The notes under the pieces are model-generated. The model was not told the DNA's origin. It saw only the letters and a program-made list of their open reading frames with translations, and did not search any database. DNA of 5,213 bases from Desulfobacterales bacterium (GTDB taxonomy: Bacteria; Desulfobacterota; Desulfobacteria; Desulfobacterales; 4be13): NCBI GenBank assembly GCA_029940115.1, contig JAOZRQ010000181.1:1-5213 (forward strand), in the 5' to 3' direction. A program made the position numbers and the translations under genes. Positions 1-5,213 of this stretch are shown here, one piece after another (within the stretch, counting starts at the first letter, position 1; each line of letters begins with the position of its first letter).

Positions 1-222
1 GGTCATATAAGCAAGACCTTCAATATTGACGGCCAGACCGGCTCAGGTGAGGCACGGATCGAAGTCACGGGTGATGACACGCTCAAGTTCTCCTCTGTCT
101 GCAGCCCCTTTGACATGCCATTCGAACTGAACAACGCGGTTCTGACCATGACCTATCCGAAAGGGTACTGCGGGCAGGAGACCTCCAAGACTGAGATTTG
201 GAAAAGACTGGTTAATCCGTAA
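1..222 (+). CDS. C-terminal part of an unrecognised protein (5' end outside window)
   Basis: Frame 1 is open from the first base to a TAA at 220-222 and gives 73 residues. No start codon with a ribosome binding site is visible inside, so the gene begins upstream of the window. The fragment reads as beta-rich, with alternating polar and hydrophobic residues (for example ARIEVTGDDTLKFSS and NNAVLTMTYP). It has two cysteines, at fragment residues 34 and 57, that could form a disulfide if the protein is exported, and it ends in a basic EIWKRLVNP tail. I do not recognise the family. It points towards the minus-strand zinc-ribbon gene, so the two are convergent and not in one operon. No clear intrinsic terminator follows the stop; GC-rich sequence with a decayed gene fragment starts within about 20 bases. 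Confidence 0.7.
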   Translation, partial: GHISKTFNIDGQTGSGEARIEVTGDDTLKFSSVCSPFDMPFELNNAVLTMTYPKGYCGQETSKTEIWKRLVNP

Positions 223-240
223 AACAAAGCCGGGGGATCA

Positions 241-298
241 ATCCGGGCGCGCTGACGGTCAGGGTGCCCGGCAACTGGGTGATCCGATGCTTTCCCCG
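241..298 (-). pseudogene. Fossil fragment of a carboxypeptidase-regulatory-like domain
   Basis: Read on the minus strand, this stretch encodes HRITQLPGTLTVSAPG. The intact large protein here has YRIAQLPGTVTLTVSAPG (residues 1201-1218, DNA about 1542-1595). In DNA, 241-266 matches 1541-1566 with one mismatch, then six bases (1567-1572) are missing, then 267-279 matches 1573-1585 exactly. The similarity fades but continues to about 298 at protein level. The frame is closed by stops on both sides (about 212-214 and 332-334) and has no start. It is therefore a remnant of a related gene or a displaced copy of part of that domain, not a gene. Seven-base inverted repeats (GCCGGGG at 229-235, CCCCGGC at 294-300) flank it, which may be chance. 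Confidence 0.7.
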
Positions 299-401
299 GC
301 AATGCAATTGCAGGGCTTTTCTCAGTTGTCCCTACGGGATTTCAGCGTACTTCTGCTTTCAGACGGCGATTGATCGCCCGGCTTGCTTGCACCCGCAATA
401 G

Positions 402-424
402 CGGACGATTTGCAAAATCGTCCG
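402..424. repeat. Short palindromic repeat, copy 1
   Basis: Perfect inverted arms of 10 bases, CGGACGATTT (402-411) and its complement (415-424), surround the three bases GCA. The 21-base core at 403-423 recurs at 553-573 with a single change. It looks like a small dispersed palindromic element; a protein-binding role cannot be excluded. Confidence 0.7.
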
Positions 425-461
425 TCCCCGGCTTCCCTGAATCCGTTATAATCAGGATAAC

Positions 462-551
462 GGGAATGTGACAACGGATGAGAGGATGAAACGGATACCC
501 GCCCACTCCCGGAATATCCGTTCAATCCTGAAAATCCGTTGTCATATTCCC
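462..551. repeat. 90-bp imperfect inverted repeat
   Basis: The outer arms are 462-479 and 534-551 and pair at 17 of 18 positions (GGGAATGTGACAACGGAT against the complement of ATCCGTTGTCATATTCCC). Pairing continues inward with small offsets: an AGGATGAA-type segment near 482-490 faces TTCAATCCT at 521-529, and CGGATA (492-497) faces TATCCG (515-520) around a 17-base loop. The right arm ends one base before the second 21-bp palindrome. It has the shape of a small non-coding foldback element. Confidence 0.65.
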
Positions 552-552
552 C

Positions 553-573
553 GGACGACTTGCAAAATCGTCC
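553..573. repeat. Short palindromic repeat, copy 2
   Basis: This is identical to 403-423 at 20 of 21 positions (a C replaces T at 559). The arms GGACGACTT and AAATCGTCC flank GCA with one mismatch. It directly abuts the 90-bp inverted repeat. Confidence 0.7.
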
Positions 574-681
574 TACATTGGCACCCGGACAGAAATCATG
601 AAAATCCTTTCATCCTTTAATCAGGGTTCAAACCATTGAATCAGGGTCCGGCAGGGGAGTGCAAAAATTGAGCGAGGGCAA

Positions 682-725
682 CGAGCGGTTTTTTGCATGT
701 CACATGGGCCAAAAAACCGCGCTCG
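682..725. repeat. Nested inverted repeat at the 3' end of the zinc-ribbon gene
   Basis: Arms GCGGTTTTTT (685-694) and AAAAAACCGC (711-720) are perfect complements. Outside them CGAG (682-685) can pair with CTCG (722-725) across a two-base bulge. The 16-base loop contains a further hairpin, CATGT/ACATG (696-700 and 702-706). The zinc-ribbon stop codon (700-702) lies in this loop. There is no U-run directly after the stem in either direction, so I do not call it a standard intrinsic terminator, although it could stall or protect a transcript. Confidence 0.6.
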
Positions 726-891
726 CGGCCAGGGCTTTGCAAAAATCCTCCACATCCGGCTCGGCCGCTTCTGTATAGTGGACCACTCTCCATTCGTGAC
801 CGCAGTCCTCGCAGCGGTTCAGCTTGCGCTTGCGAAAGGTGACAATGTCATCTGAATTGCACTCGGGACAGTGTTCGGTAAATTCGGGCAT
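700..891 (-). CDS. Small zinc-ribbon protein
   Basis: This encodes a 63-residue cytoplasmic protein starting MPEFTEHCPECNSDDI. Two CxxC knuckles, C8-P-E-C11 and C27-E-D-C30, are 15 residues apart and followed by GHEW, a classic rubredoxin-like zinc ribbon that should bind one Zn. A basic strand, FRKRKLNR, lies between the knuckles and could touch nucleic acid; that is inference. The specific function is not recognisable. The start at 891 is chosen because AGGAG (903-899) sits seven bases upstream. The longer in-frame start at 996 would add 35 residues encoded by a palindromic repeat and has no such support. The last dozen or so residues (KALAASAVFWPM) come from DNA that forms an inverted repeat, so the native C-terminus may have been altered. 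It follows the large gene on the same strand after a gap of about 230 bases filled by repeats, so co-transcription is doubtful. Confidence 0.8.
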   Translation of the reverse strand: MPEFTEHCPECNSDDIVTFRKRKLNRCEDCGHEWRVVHYTEAAEPDVEDFCKALAASAVFWPM

Positions 892-898
892 ATTTTTT

Positions 899-903
899 CT
901 CCT
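899..903 (-). promoter_or_regulatory. Ribosome binding site of the zinc-ribbon gene
   Basis: The minus strand reads AGGAG, then seven bases (AAAAAAT), then the ATG at 891. This decides the start codon against the upstream in-frame ATG at 996. Confidence 0.75.
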
Positions 904-913
904 AAATGTGTAT

Positions 914-1122
914 ATGAACATTCCTGGTTCTAACGGTTTTTGTGGTTTCCGATATGAACCGCAGATGAACGCGGATGAACGCAGACAGACGCTCACGGCC
1001 TGTGCGGCCGGTCAGAGTGCGGGAGCATCAGCGTTCATCCGCGTTCATCTGCGGTTTGCAGGGATCGCAGCTGTCTGAAATCTTATGCAACCACAAAATC
1101 TGTTAGAATCAGGAACATTCAT
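914..1122. repeat. Composite foldback element (outer inverted arms)
   Basis: The outer arms are 914-948 and 1088-1122. The reverse complement of the left arm matches the right arm at 29 of 35 positions; four of the six differences are transitions. Both arms share a core like GTTAGAA.CAGGAA..TTCAT. A second, perfect inverted pair is nested inside (listed separately). No flanking target duplication is visible and there is no transposase, so a MITE-like or other non-autonomous foldback element is the best description. The right end contains the stop codon of the large gene (1119-1121), and the left end lies about 20 bases from the start of the zinc-ribbon gene, so the element fills most of the space between the two genes. 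Confidence 0.7.
957..1056. repeat. Perfect 26-bp inner inverted repeat
   Basis: The arms 957-982 (AACCGCAGATGAACGCGGAT and on to ATGAACGC) and 1031-1056 are exact reverse complements. Each arm holds an imperfect tandem of GATGAACGCN. The 48-base loop contains a 5-bp hairpin, CGGCC/GGCCG (996-1000 and 1006-1010). Such 'cgcagatgaacgcggatgaacgc' sequences recur in intergenic DNA of many environmental bacteria; that is from memory, not from a search. Confidence 0.85.
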
Positions 1123-4100
1123 CCCCAGTTCGTAGTTCCGCCTTCAGGCGGTCTCGCACCGCCGAGAGGCGGAACGACAAACTTTTCAGGTGCGAACCGA
1201 TCCTCTCCGCTCTCATCTGCATGATATCCAGACGCATTAAAGAACTGAATCAGCCGCAACAGTTCGCCGAGGCTGATCCGCCAATCTTGGGGATAGTAAT
1301 CCGAATCATGGGGCTTGCAGCTTGTGTCCCCCTGCTTGGACGCATACCCATCCTCCATGTCGGACGCGCAATGATAGGAGCCGCTGTTGTAAAGCTGGAT
1401 GACTCGAAGCAGCTCGGAAAGGCTGATCTGACAGTCCTGAGGATGGTAATCCGCACTGTGATACACCGGACGTAGGGCAACATTCTCGGTCGTGGTTTCG
1501 CCTTCGACAATTGGCACATTCTCCCGCGTGGCCGCCTCATATCCGGGCGCGCTGACAGTCAGGGTGACCGTGCCCGGCAACTGGGCAATTCGGTAACTTC
1601 CGCCCGGCATGTTGCCCGAAACACCGCCCATGTCGGTCCTGACCACCGCGTGTTCAACCGGGTCCCCGGAAAGAGCGTCCGTGACGATCACCTCAACATG
1701 CCCGGCAAACGGAGCCAGCTTGATCCCCATGCCGAGCGTGTGGGTCATGGCGATCCGTCCGTCGGTCTCCTCATTGGCGATGCCATTGCCATTGTCATCG
1801 AGCTGAGGGGTTGGTGGCCCTTCGGAATATGAATTGAGAGCCTTTCCCGCGTTCAGAAACGCGTCCCGCACATTTTCGCCGTTCCCTATTTCCGACCAGA
1901 AAAAACCGGAGAATGAGATCAGTCCGCCCGAAAGGAAGATCGCTCTCTCCTCAGCCGATGATCCGGAAATGAGGATGCGTGTTTTGTCATCCGAAGGCCT
2001 GAGCAGAGGGAGGAAACTTCCGGAATGGTCCGCGTCATATATGACTGTAACGGTTCCTGGCAAACGGATCTGCAAACTGTCAAGCCACTTGTCCAAGTCA
2101 GCCGGAGTCAGCGTTTCTGTCTCGTTCATGCGGAATTCCCCCTTCTCGCCCTTTCCCACAAGATAAAGGGTGAGGTCCCATGTATCTTCCGATGCTGAAT
2201 CCCGAATCACAGATTCCAATGCGTCGGATGTGAGCTTCCCGTCCCCATGTTCAGAATCCCCCGCACTCAGGAAGCAGATATTCTCATCAGTGTATCCCTG
2301 ATATGTCAGCGCGGTGTGAGCCAGGTTTGCGTTTGTCCCTATGGCCGTCTCCATATCATCGGATCCGGCCCAGCCGGCTGCGATGACGGCTTTCCGTTTC
2401 CTGAGATGTTCCGTCCGCACGTTCACCAGCTTTGGCGAAGATGTATTGCCATTTCTGTCCCTGGCGTAAACGGCAATATGATCTGCTCCCATCATGTTCA
2501 ATCTTAAAATATCTCCCGCATAACGCCCTGGTTCCCCTGTAGGCATCAGGTCAAAACCGGGGAGTTCCAGAACGGTTTTCTCCGGCAGTATCTGATTCAG
2601 TGCGGATGAGAGAATGATCACAGCCCATACCCGTGCGATGCCATCATGCTTTTCCACATCCGCGTATAATTTTCCCCCTTCATGGCCGGCTTGGAGAATT
2701 ACGGGGATATCTTCCTGAATGTCCGGGGCATCACCGATATGAACATCCTGAATCAGGGTGTTATGAGCCTCCAGCAGGGCCATCTGAAACCCGGGGGTCT
2801 CCCCCATGGCCGCGTTTGCCCCTTCAAAGGCTTTTTCCAAAGGTTCTCCGTTGAATGTCTCTGTCCAGAAGTAGTTTGAAAATGAGATGGACCCTTGGGT
2901 GATGAAATAGGCGTTCTCGTCGGAAGATGTGCTGGTGATGATGATGCGTTCCCTGCCCTCGGGCGGTGCGAGTTCGGGCAGGAAACTCCCTGACCGGCAT
3001 GCGTCATAAATGAGAATGACCTTGGCAGAGGTCTCCGTCTGGAGGGAATCGAGCCATGCATCCAAGTCTGACACGGAGAGGGTCTCTGTCTCGTTCATGC
3101 GGAAGATGCCGTCTCCGCCGTGGTCAACGAGATAGATGACCAAGGTGTCGGGAACCGGCTCTTTGGCCCATCCGGTGATCGTGTCCCGGAGGGTGTCGTG
3201 GGTCGTTCCCGCATCCACGTCGTCTGGTTCGCCGTTGTTGTCCATGTCCATGTCCGCGTCTGCGAGGTAATGAATCATCTCCTTGGTGAATCCCAGGTGA
3301 ATCAGAACCCGATAGGCAAAATTGGCGCAGGAGAGGGTTGCGTCCCACAGGCGGTTGCCCGGGAACGGGCCGCCGCCGGCCGCGATAATCGCTTTGGAGA
3401 GATGCTGTGGGCGCGGGGTTTCCCTGAACACCTGGATACGATGGTTGTCGGTATCCGCGACATAGATGCTGGTGTCAGGATGAACCGCTATCGCGCTGGG
3501 ATAATGCATCTGGCCGGGGTTGCTGCCTTTCTGGCCCCATTGGGTCAGGAAGTGGCCCTCCGGAGTGAATTTTTGGATGCGGCTGTTTCCCGCGTCTGCA
3601 ATATAGATATGATTGTTGTGATCAATGGTGATGCTGTAAGGCTGGTGTAACTCGCCCTCTCCGGTGCCTTCCTCTCCCCATTTGGCAAGGAGTTTTCCGT
3701 CAGAGGTGAATTTCTGGACAGAATGATTCACCGCGTCAACCACATAAACAGAGCCGCCGGAATCAACAGTTATCCCATAAGGTGATTCAAACTGCCCTTC
3801 CTTGGTCCCCTTGCTTCCCCATTGAGCCACGAATTCTCCCTGAGCAGTGAATTTCTGAACACATCGGTCTCCCAAATCTGTCACATAGATATGATTGTCC
3901 GTGTCAGTGGCTATGGCATAAGGCAAATTGAGTTTTCCGTGTTCCCTTTCATCATTTCCCCATTGGATCACGAATTCTCCGGAGTCAGTGAACTTCTGGA
4001 CCCGACGGTTCACCATGTCAGTCACATAAATGTGGCCAGTCTTGTCAATTGCGATCCCATAAGGATAAGCAAATTGACCTGGCGCGTCCCCTTTGTTTCC

Positions 4101-5189
4101 CCATTTTGCAGCGAAACTTCCATCAGGTGCGAATTTTTGAATCCGGCTGTTAAGCGTATCCACCACATATACGAAGCCGTCTGTGTCAATCGCCATGTCT
4201 TTGGGCCAGTTCAGCTCACCTTCTTTGTTGCCCGCTCCCCATGTCATCATAAATGTTCCATCAGATACAAACTTCTGGATGCGGCTGTTATCTCTGTCCG
4301 CGACATAAATATAACCTCGGGTGTCAGCGGTGATGCCATAAGGTTTGCGAAACTCGCCATCTCCGCTTCCCTGGCTTCCCCATTTGTCAACAAACTCTCC
4401 GTGGGCTGTGAATTTCTGAAGCTGATGGTTAAAACTGTCGGCTACATAAACAAATCCATCCTTATCCACAGTTATGCCGTCAGGGTCCTGAGACTCGCCG
4501 TCTTCGGAACCCCATTGAGTGACAAATCCTCCGTGATCAGTGAATTTCTGAATGCGGTGATTATTCCAATCCGCCACATAGAGAAAACCGCTGTTGTCTG
4601 CAGCAATGGCTTCTGGATAGTTGAATTGACCTGCCTTATCTCCTTTTTCTCCCCATGTTGTGATAAAAACCCCGTCGGAGGTGAATTTCTGGATGCGGTG
4701 GTTATTCTTATCCACCACATAAACGGATCCGCTGTGATCCAAAGCAATTCCGAACGGATAATCAAAGTCTCCGTCTCTGTTGCCTTCCTTTCCCCACTGG
4801 ATGACAAATTCTCCGTCCCCAGTGAACTTCTGGACACGGTGATTCTTCCTATCCGTCACAAAGAGAAAGCCCCTGCTGTCCGCAGCGATTCCCCGGGGAT
4901 CCTTGAATTCGCCGTTCCCCTGACCTTCTTTTCCCCAACGAGTCACAAATTTCCCGTCGGAGGTGAATTTTTGGATGCGATGATTTCCCGAATCCGCCAC
5001 ATAAATATAACCATTCCCATCTGTGGTTACATCAGATGGGCGATAAAAATACCATTCCTGCCTGAGTACAGGCCACATCCGCTCAAACCTGTAATTCGCA
5101 TCAGCCGATGCAGGCGCGGACAAGGAAAACATACTCATAAAGCAACCAAGAACTGCTGCTGAAATGGCCATGAATCTGAGTTTTTTCAT
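1119..5189 (-). CDS. Exported NHL-propeller protein with tandem caspase/C13-like peptidase domains
   Basis: Numbering is from the ATG at 5195 (1358 residues). I prefer the ATG at 5189 because GGGAG (5200-5196) lies six bases upstream of it but touches the other start. Residues 1-33 form a signal peptide (KMKK, hydrophobic core, then APASADA). C18 in VLGC is a weak lipobox, but the hydrophobic run continues past it. Residues 51-592 are twelve NHL repeats of about 47 residues (IYVAD..NHRIQKFT..G.F...WG), matching two six-bladed propellers. Residues 600-805 are a clan CD peptidase domain with H692 in YLVDHG and C733 in IYDACRSGSF. A beta-sandwich-like linker spans about 830-930. Residues 933-1120 are a second peptidase copy with K1015 and D1056 at those sites, so probably inactive. 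Calcium-loop-like stretches occur at 645-661 and 1133-1146. Residues 1165-1243 resemble a carboxypeptidase-regulatory domain. Two dockerin-like repeats follow (1246-1285, 1296-1335). The last 20 residues come from a palindromic repeat. Substrate and partner are unknown; neighbours give no clue. The window ends 18 bases before the RBS-proximal region is complete, so no promoter can be judged. Confidence 0.93.
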   Translation of the reverse strand: MKKLRFMAISAAVLGCFMSMFSLSAPASADANYRFERMWPVLRQEWYFYRPSDVTTDGNGYIYVADSGNHRIQKFTSDGKFVTRWGKEGQGNGEFKDPRGIAADSRGFLFVTDRKNHRVQKFTGDGEFVIQWGKEGNRDGDFDYPFGIALDHSGSVYVVDKNNHRIQKFTSDGVFITTWGEKGDKAGQFNYPEAIAADNSGFLYVADWNNHRIQKFTDHGGFVTQWGSEDGESQDPDGITVDKDGFVYVADSFNHQLQKFTAHGEFVDKWGSQGSGDGEFRKPYGITADTRGYIYVADRDNSRIQKFVSDGTFMMTWGAGNKEGELNWPKDMAIDTDGFVYVVDTLNSRIQKFAPDGSFAAKWGNKGDAPGQFAYPYGIAIDKTGHIYVTDMVNRRVQKFTDSGEFVIQWGNDEREHGKLNLPYAIATDTDNHIYVTDLGDRCVQKFTAQGEFVAQWGSKGTKEGQFESPYGITVDSGGSVYVVDAVNHSVQKFTSDGKLLAKWGEEGTGEGELHQPYSITIDHNNHIYIADAGNSRIQKFTPEGHFLTQWGQKGSNPGQMHYPSAIAVHPDTSIYVADTDNHRIQVFRETPRPQHLSKAIIAAGGGPFPGNRLWDATLSCANFAYRVLIHLGFTKEMIHYLADADMDMDNNGEPDDVDAGTTHDTLRDTITGWAKEPVPDTLVIYLVDHGGDGIFRMNETETLSVSDLDAWLDSLQTETSAKVILIYDACRSGSFLPELAPPEGRERIIITSTSSDENAYFITQGSISFSNYFWTETFNGEPLEKAFEGANAAMGETPGFQMALLEAHNTLIQDVHIGDAPDIQEDIPVILQAGHEGGKLYADVEKHDGIARVWAVIILSSALNQILPEKTVLELPGFDLMPTGEPGRYAGDILRLNMMGADHIAVYARDRNGNTSSPKLVNVRTEHLRKRKAVIAAGWAGSDDMETAIGTNANLAHTALTYQGYTDENICFLSAGDSEHGDGKLTSDALESVIRDSASEDTWDLTLYLVGKGEKGEFRMNETETLTPADLDKWLDSLQIRLPGTVTVIYDADHSGSFLPLLRPSDDKTRILISGSSAEERAIFLSGGLISFSGFFWSEIGNGENVRDAFLNAGKALNSYSEGPPTPQLDDNGNGIANEETDGRIAMTHTLGMGIKLAPFAGHVEVIVTDALSGDPVEHAVVRTDMGGVSGNMPGGSYRIAQLPGTVTLTVSAPGYEAATRENVPIVEGETTTENVALRPVYHSADYHPQDCQISLSELLRVIQLYNSGSYHCASDMEDGYASKQGDTSCKPHDSDYYPQDWRISLGELLRLIQFFNASGYHADESGEDRFAPEKFVVPPLGGARPPEGGTTNWG
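1127..1183. repeat. Palindromic repeat encoding the C-terminal tail of the large protein
   Basis: A nested palindrome: outer stem GTTCCGCCT (1135-1143) with AGGCGGAAC (1167-1175), inner stem GGCGGT (1147-1152) with ACCGCC (1158-1163) around CTCGC, and weaker pairing outward to AGTT (1127-1130) with AACT (1180-1183). In the reading frame of the large gene it gives FVVPPLGGARPPEGGTTN, a low-complexity Pro/Gly tail unlike the rest of the protein. It looks like an inserted dispersed repeat that was read through. Confidence 0.75.
1191..1460 (-). repeat. Two dockerin-like repeats with a 150-bp period
   Basis: Residues 1246-1285 and 1296-1335 align without gaps at a spacing of exactly 50 residues: HSADYHPQDCQISLSELLRV against HDSDYYPQDWRISLGELLRL, each followed by IQ..N..GYH or similar and an acidic ED. 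The pattern D-x4-D-x-x-I-S-L-x-E-L-L-R resembles one half of a dockerin/EF-hand unit, but the usual Asp/Asn-Gly calcium loop is replaced by YHPQD or YYPQD. A surface or complex-attachment role is inferred from family resemblance only. Confidence 0.7.
1836..2399 (-). other. Second caspase/C13-like domain, catalytic residues lost
   Basis: Encodes residues 933-1120. It aligns with the first copy through AVIAAGW (against AIIAAGG), YLVGKGEKGEF (against YLVDHGGDGIF), MNETETLTPADLDKWLDSLQ (against MNETETLSVSDLDAWLDSLQ), IYDADHSGSF (against IYDACRSGSF) and ISFSGFFWSE (against ISFSNYFWTE). The codon at 2151-2153 is Lys where the catalytic His should be, and 2028-2030 is Asp where the Cys should be. 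The fold is kept and catalysis should be absent. Confidence 0.85.
2781..3398 (-). other. First caspase/C13-like peptidase domain, apparently catalytic
   Basis: Encodes residues 600-805. Clan CD peptidases use a His-Gly after one hydrophobic strand and a Cys after the next. Here these are YLVDHGG (His codon 3120-3122) and VILIYDACRSGSF (Cys codon 2997-2999). A strand AIIAAGGG opens the domain. Assignment to caspase (C14) or legumain/C13-like within clan CD is uncertain. Confidence 0.85.
3420..5045 (-). repeat. Twelve NHL-repeat units, 141-bp period
   Basis: Units start near residues 51, 99, 146, 193, 237, 284, 330, 377, 424, 471, 518 and 565. Most are 47 residues; unit 4 is three shorter (WGSEDGESQ) and unit 6 one shorter, and the last lacks the closing WG strand. 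Shared landmarks are (Y/D)P.(G/A)I..D..G.(I/V)YV(A/V)D..N.R(I/V)QKF and the closing F...WG. The DNA repeats also stay visibly similar (for example GTGAATTTCTGGATGCG variants), so part of the array may have arisen by recent tandem duplication. Confidence 0.9.
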
Positions 5190-5195
5190 TTTCAT

Positions 5196-5200
5196 CTCCC
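5196..5200 (-). promoter_or_regulatory. Ribosome binding site of the large gene
   Basis: The minus strand reads GGGAG followed directly by ATGAAAATGAAAAAA. The spacing is zero to the first ATG (5195) and six bases to the second (5189), so the second is the better start. A weaker AAGG (5209-5206) lies ten bases before the first ATG, which keeps that start possible. Confidence 0.6.
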
Positions 5201-5213
5201 AATTACCTTAAAT

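Larger units (their letters stand above)
301..684. other. Gene-free, repeat-rich intergenic stretch
   Basis: I see no credible gene here on either strand. It holds a perfect 10-bp palindrome (TGCAATTGCA, 303-312), a small hairpin (GGCGAT/ATCGCC, 365-378), two copies of a 21-bp palindrome, a 90-bp inverted repeat (both listed separately) and, at 599-650, degenerate direct repeats. Those include two AATCAGGGT copies at 619-627 and 639-647 and an ATCCTTT/CATCCTTT run. The style is that of dispersed intergenic repeats rather than of a coding or RNA gene. Confidence 0.6.

Noticed and set aside
322..525. Minus-strand open frame of 67 codons
   Set aside because: It runs through the 21-bp palindrome and half of the 90-bp inverted repeat, and the Ser/Arg-rich product has no domain-like pattern.
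892..996. N-terminal extension of the zinc-ribbon protein from the ATG at 996
   Set aside because: The extra 35 residues are encoded by arms of the foldback element, while a strong AGGAG is correctly placed for the ATG at 891.
957..1056. Intrinsic terminator for the large gene
   Set aside because: The stem is long, but the loop is 48 bases and no T-run follows on the minus strand; it fits a dispersed repeat better.
824..1078. Plus-strand open frame of 84 codons
   Set aside because: It is antisense to the zinc-ribbon gene start and otherwise made of the foldback element.
3120..3650. Plus-strand open frame of 176 codons
   Set aside because: It lies antisense to the end of the NHL array and the start of the first peptidase domain and has no recognisable motif.
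3420..5045. CRISPR-like or satellite array
   Set aside because: The periodic DNA is coding, with a 47-residue NHL unit, and has no unique spacers between identical short repeats.
3822..5162. Long plus-strand open frame (446 codons) opposite the NHL region
   Set aside because: The NHL array has a 141-base period, divisible by three, so an antisense frame free of stops in one unit tends to stay open in all. The minus-strand product has a clear domain structure and signal peptide; the plus-strand one has none.
5136..5189. Lipoprotein signal (VLGC, Cys18)
   Set aside because: The hydrophobic stretch continues well past the cysteine, Leu is poor at the -2 place, and a good signal peptidase I site (ASA or ADA) follows at 29-33. 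It is not fully excluded.

Overview
The window holds one very large minus-strand gene, one small minus-strand gene, the 3' end of a plus-strand gene, and about 0.9 kb of repeat-rich DNA with few genes. The style suggests an environmental Desulfobacterota (deltaproteobacterial) genome of the Desulfonema/Desulfobacteraceae type. The clues are the NHL plus caspase-like plus C-terminal 'SELLRVIQ..N' architecture and the density of small palindromic repeats. This is from memory of such genomes and is only moderately certain; there is no rRNA or marker gene to settle it.

Layout from left to right. Positions 1-222 hold the C-terminal 73 residues of an unrecognised plus-strand protein. Positions 223-684 have no intact gene. 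They contain a short fossil (about 241-298) of a carboxypeptidase-regulatory-like domain that also occurs intact in the large gene, two near-identical 21-bp palindromes, a 90-bp inverted repeat, and degenerate AATCCTTT/AATCAGGGT repeats. Positions 700-891 (minus) encode a 63-residue zinc-ribbon protein whose stop codon lies in the loop of an inverted repeat. Positions 914-1122 are a composite foldback element with two nested pairs of inverted arms. Positions 1127-1183 are a second, unrelated palindromic repeat that encodes the tail of the large protein.

Positions 1119-5189 (minus) encode an exported protein of about 1356 residues. In order it has a signal peptide, twelve NHL repeats (enough for two six-bladed propellers), a caspase/C13-like (clan CD) peptidase domain with His and Cys in place, a beta-sandwich-like linker, a second copy of the peptidase domain in which both catalytic residues are replaced, a carboxypeptidase-regulatory-like beta domain, and two dockerin-like helical repeats. 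The likely design is an extracytoplasmic protease-like protein with a large binding propeller and a paired active/pseudo-enzyme module; its substrate cannot be read from the sequence.

The most notable features are the active plus dead peptidase tandem, the composite foldback between the two minus-strand genes, and the way mobile-looking repeats supply the 3' ends of genes. No operon partner, RNA gene, CRISPR array, transposase or convincing intrinsic terminator is visible.
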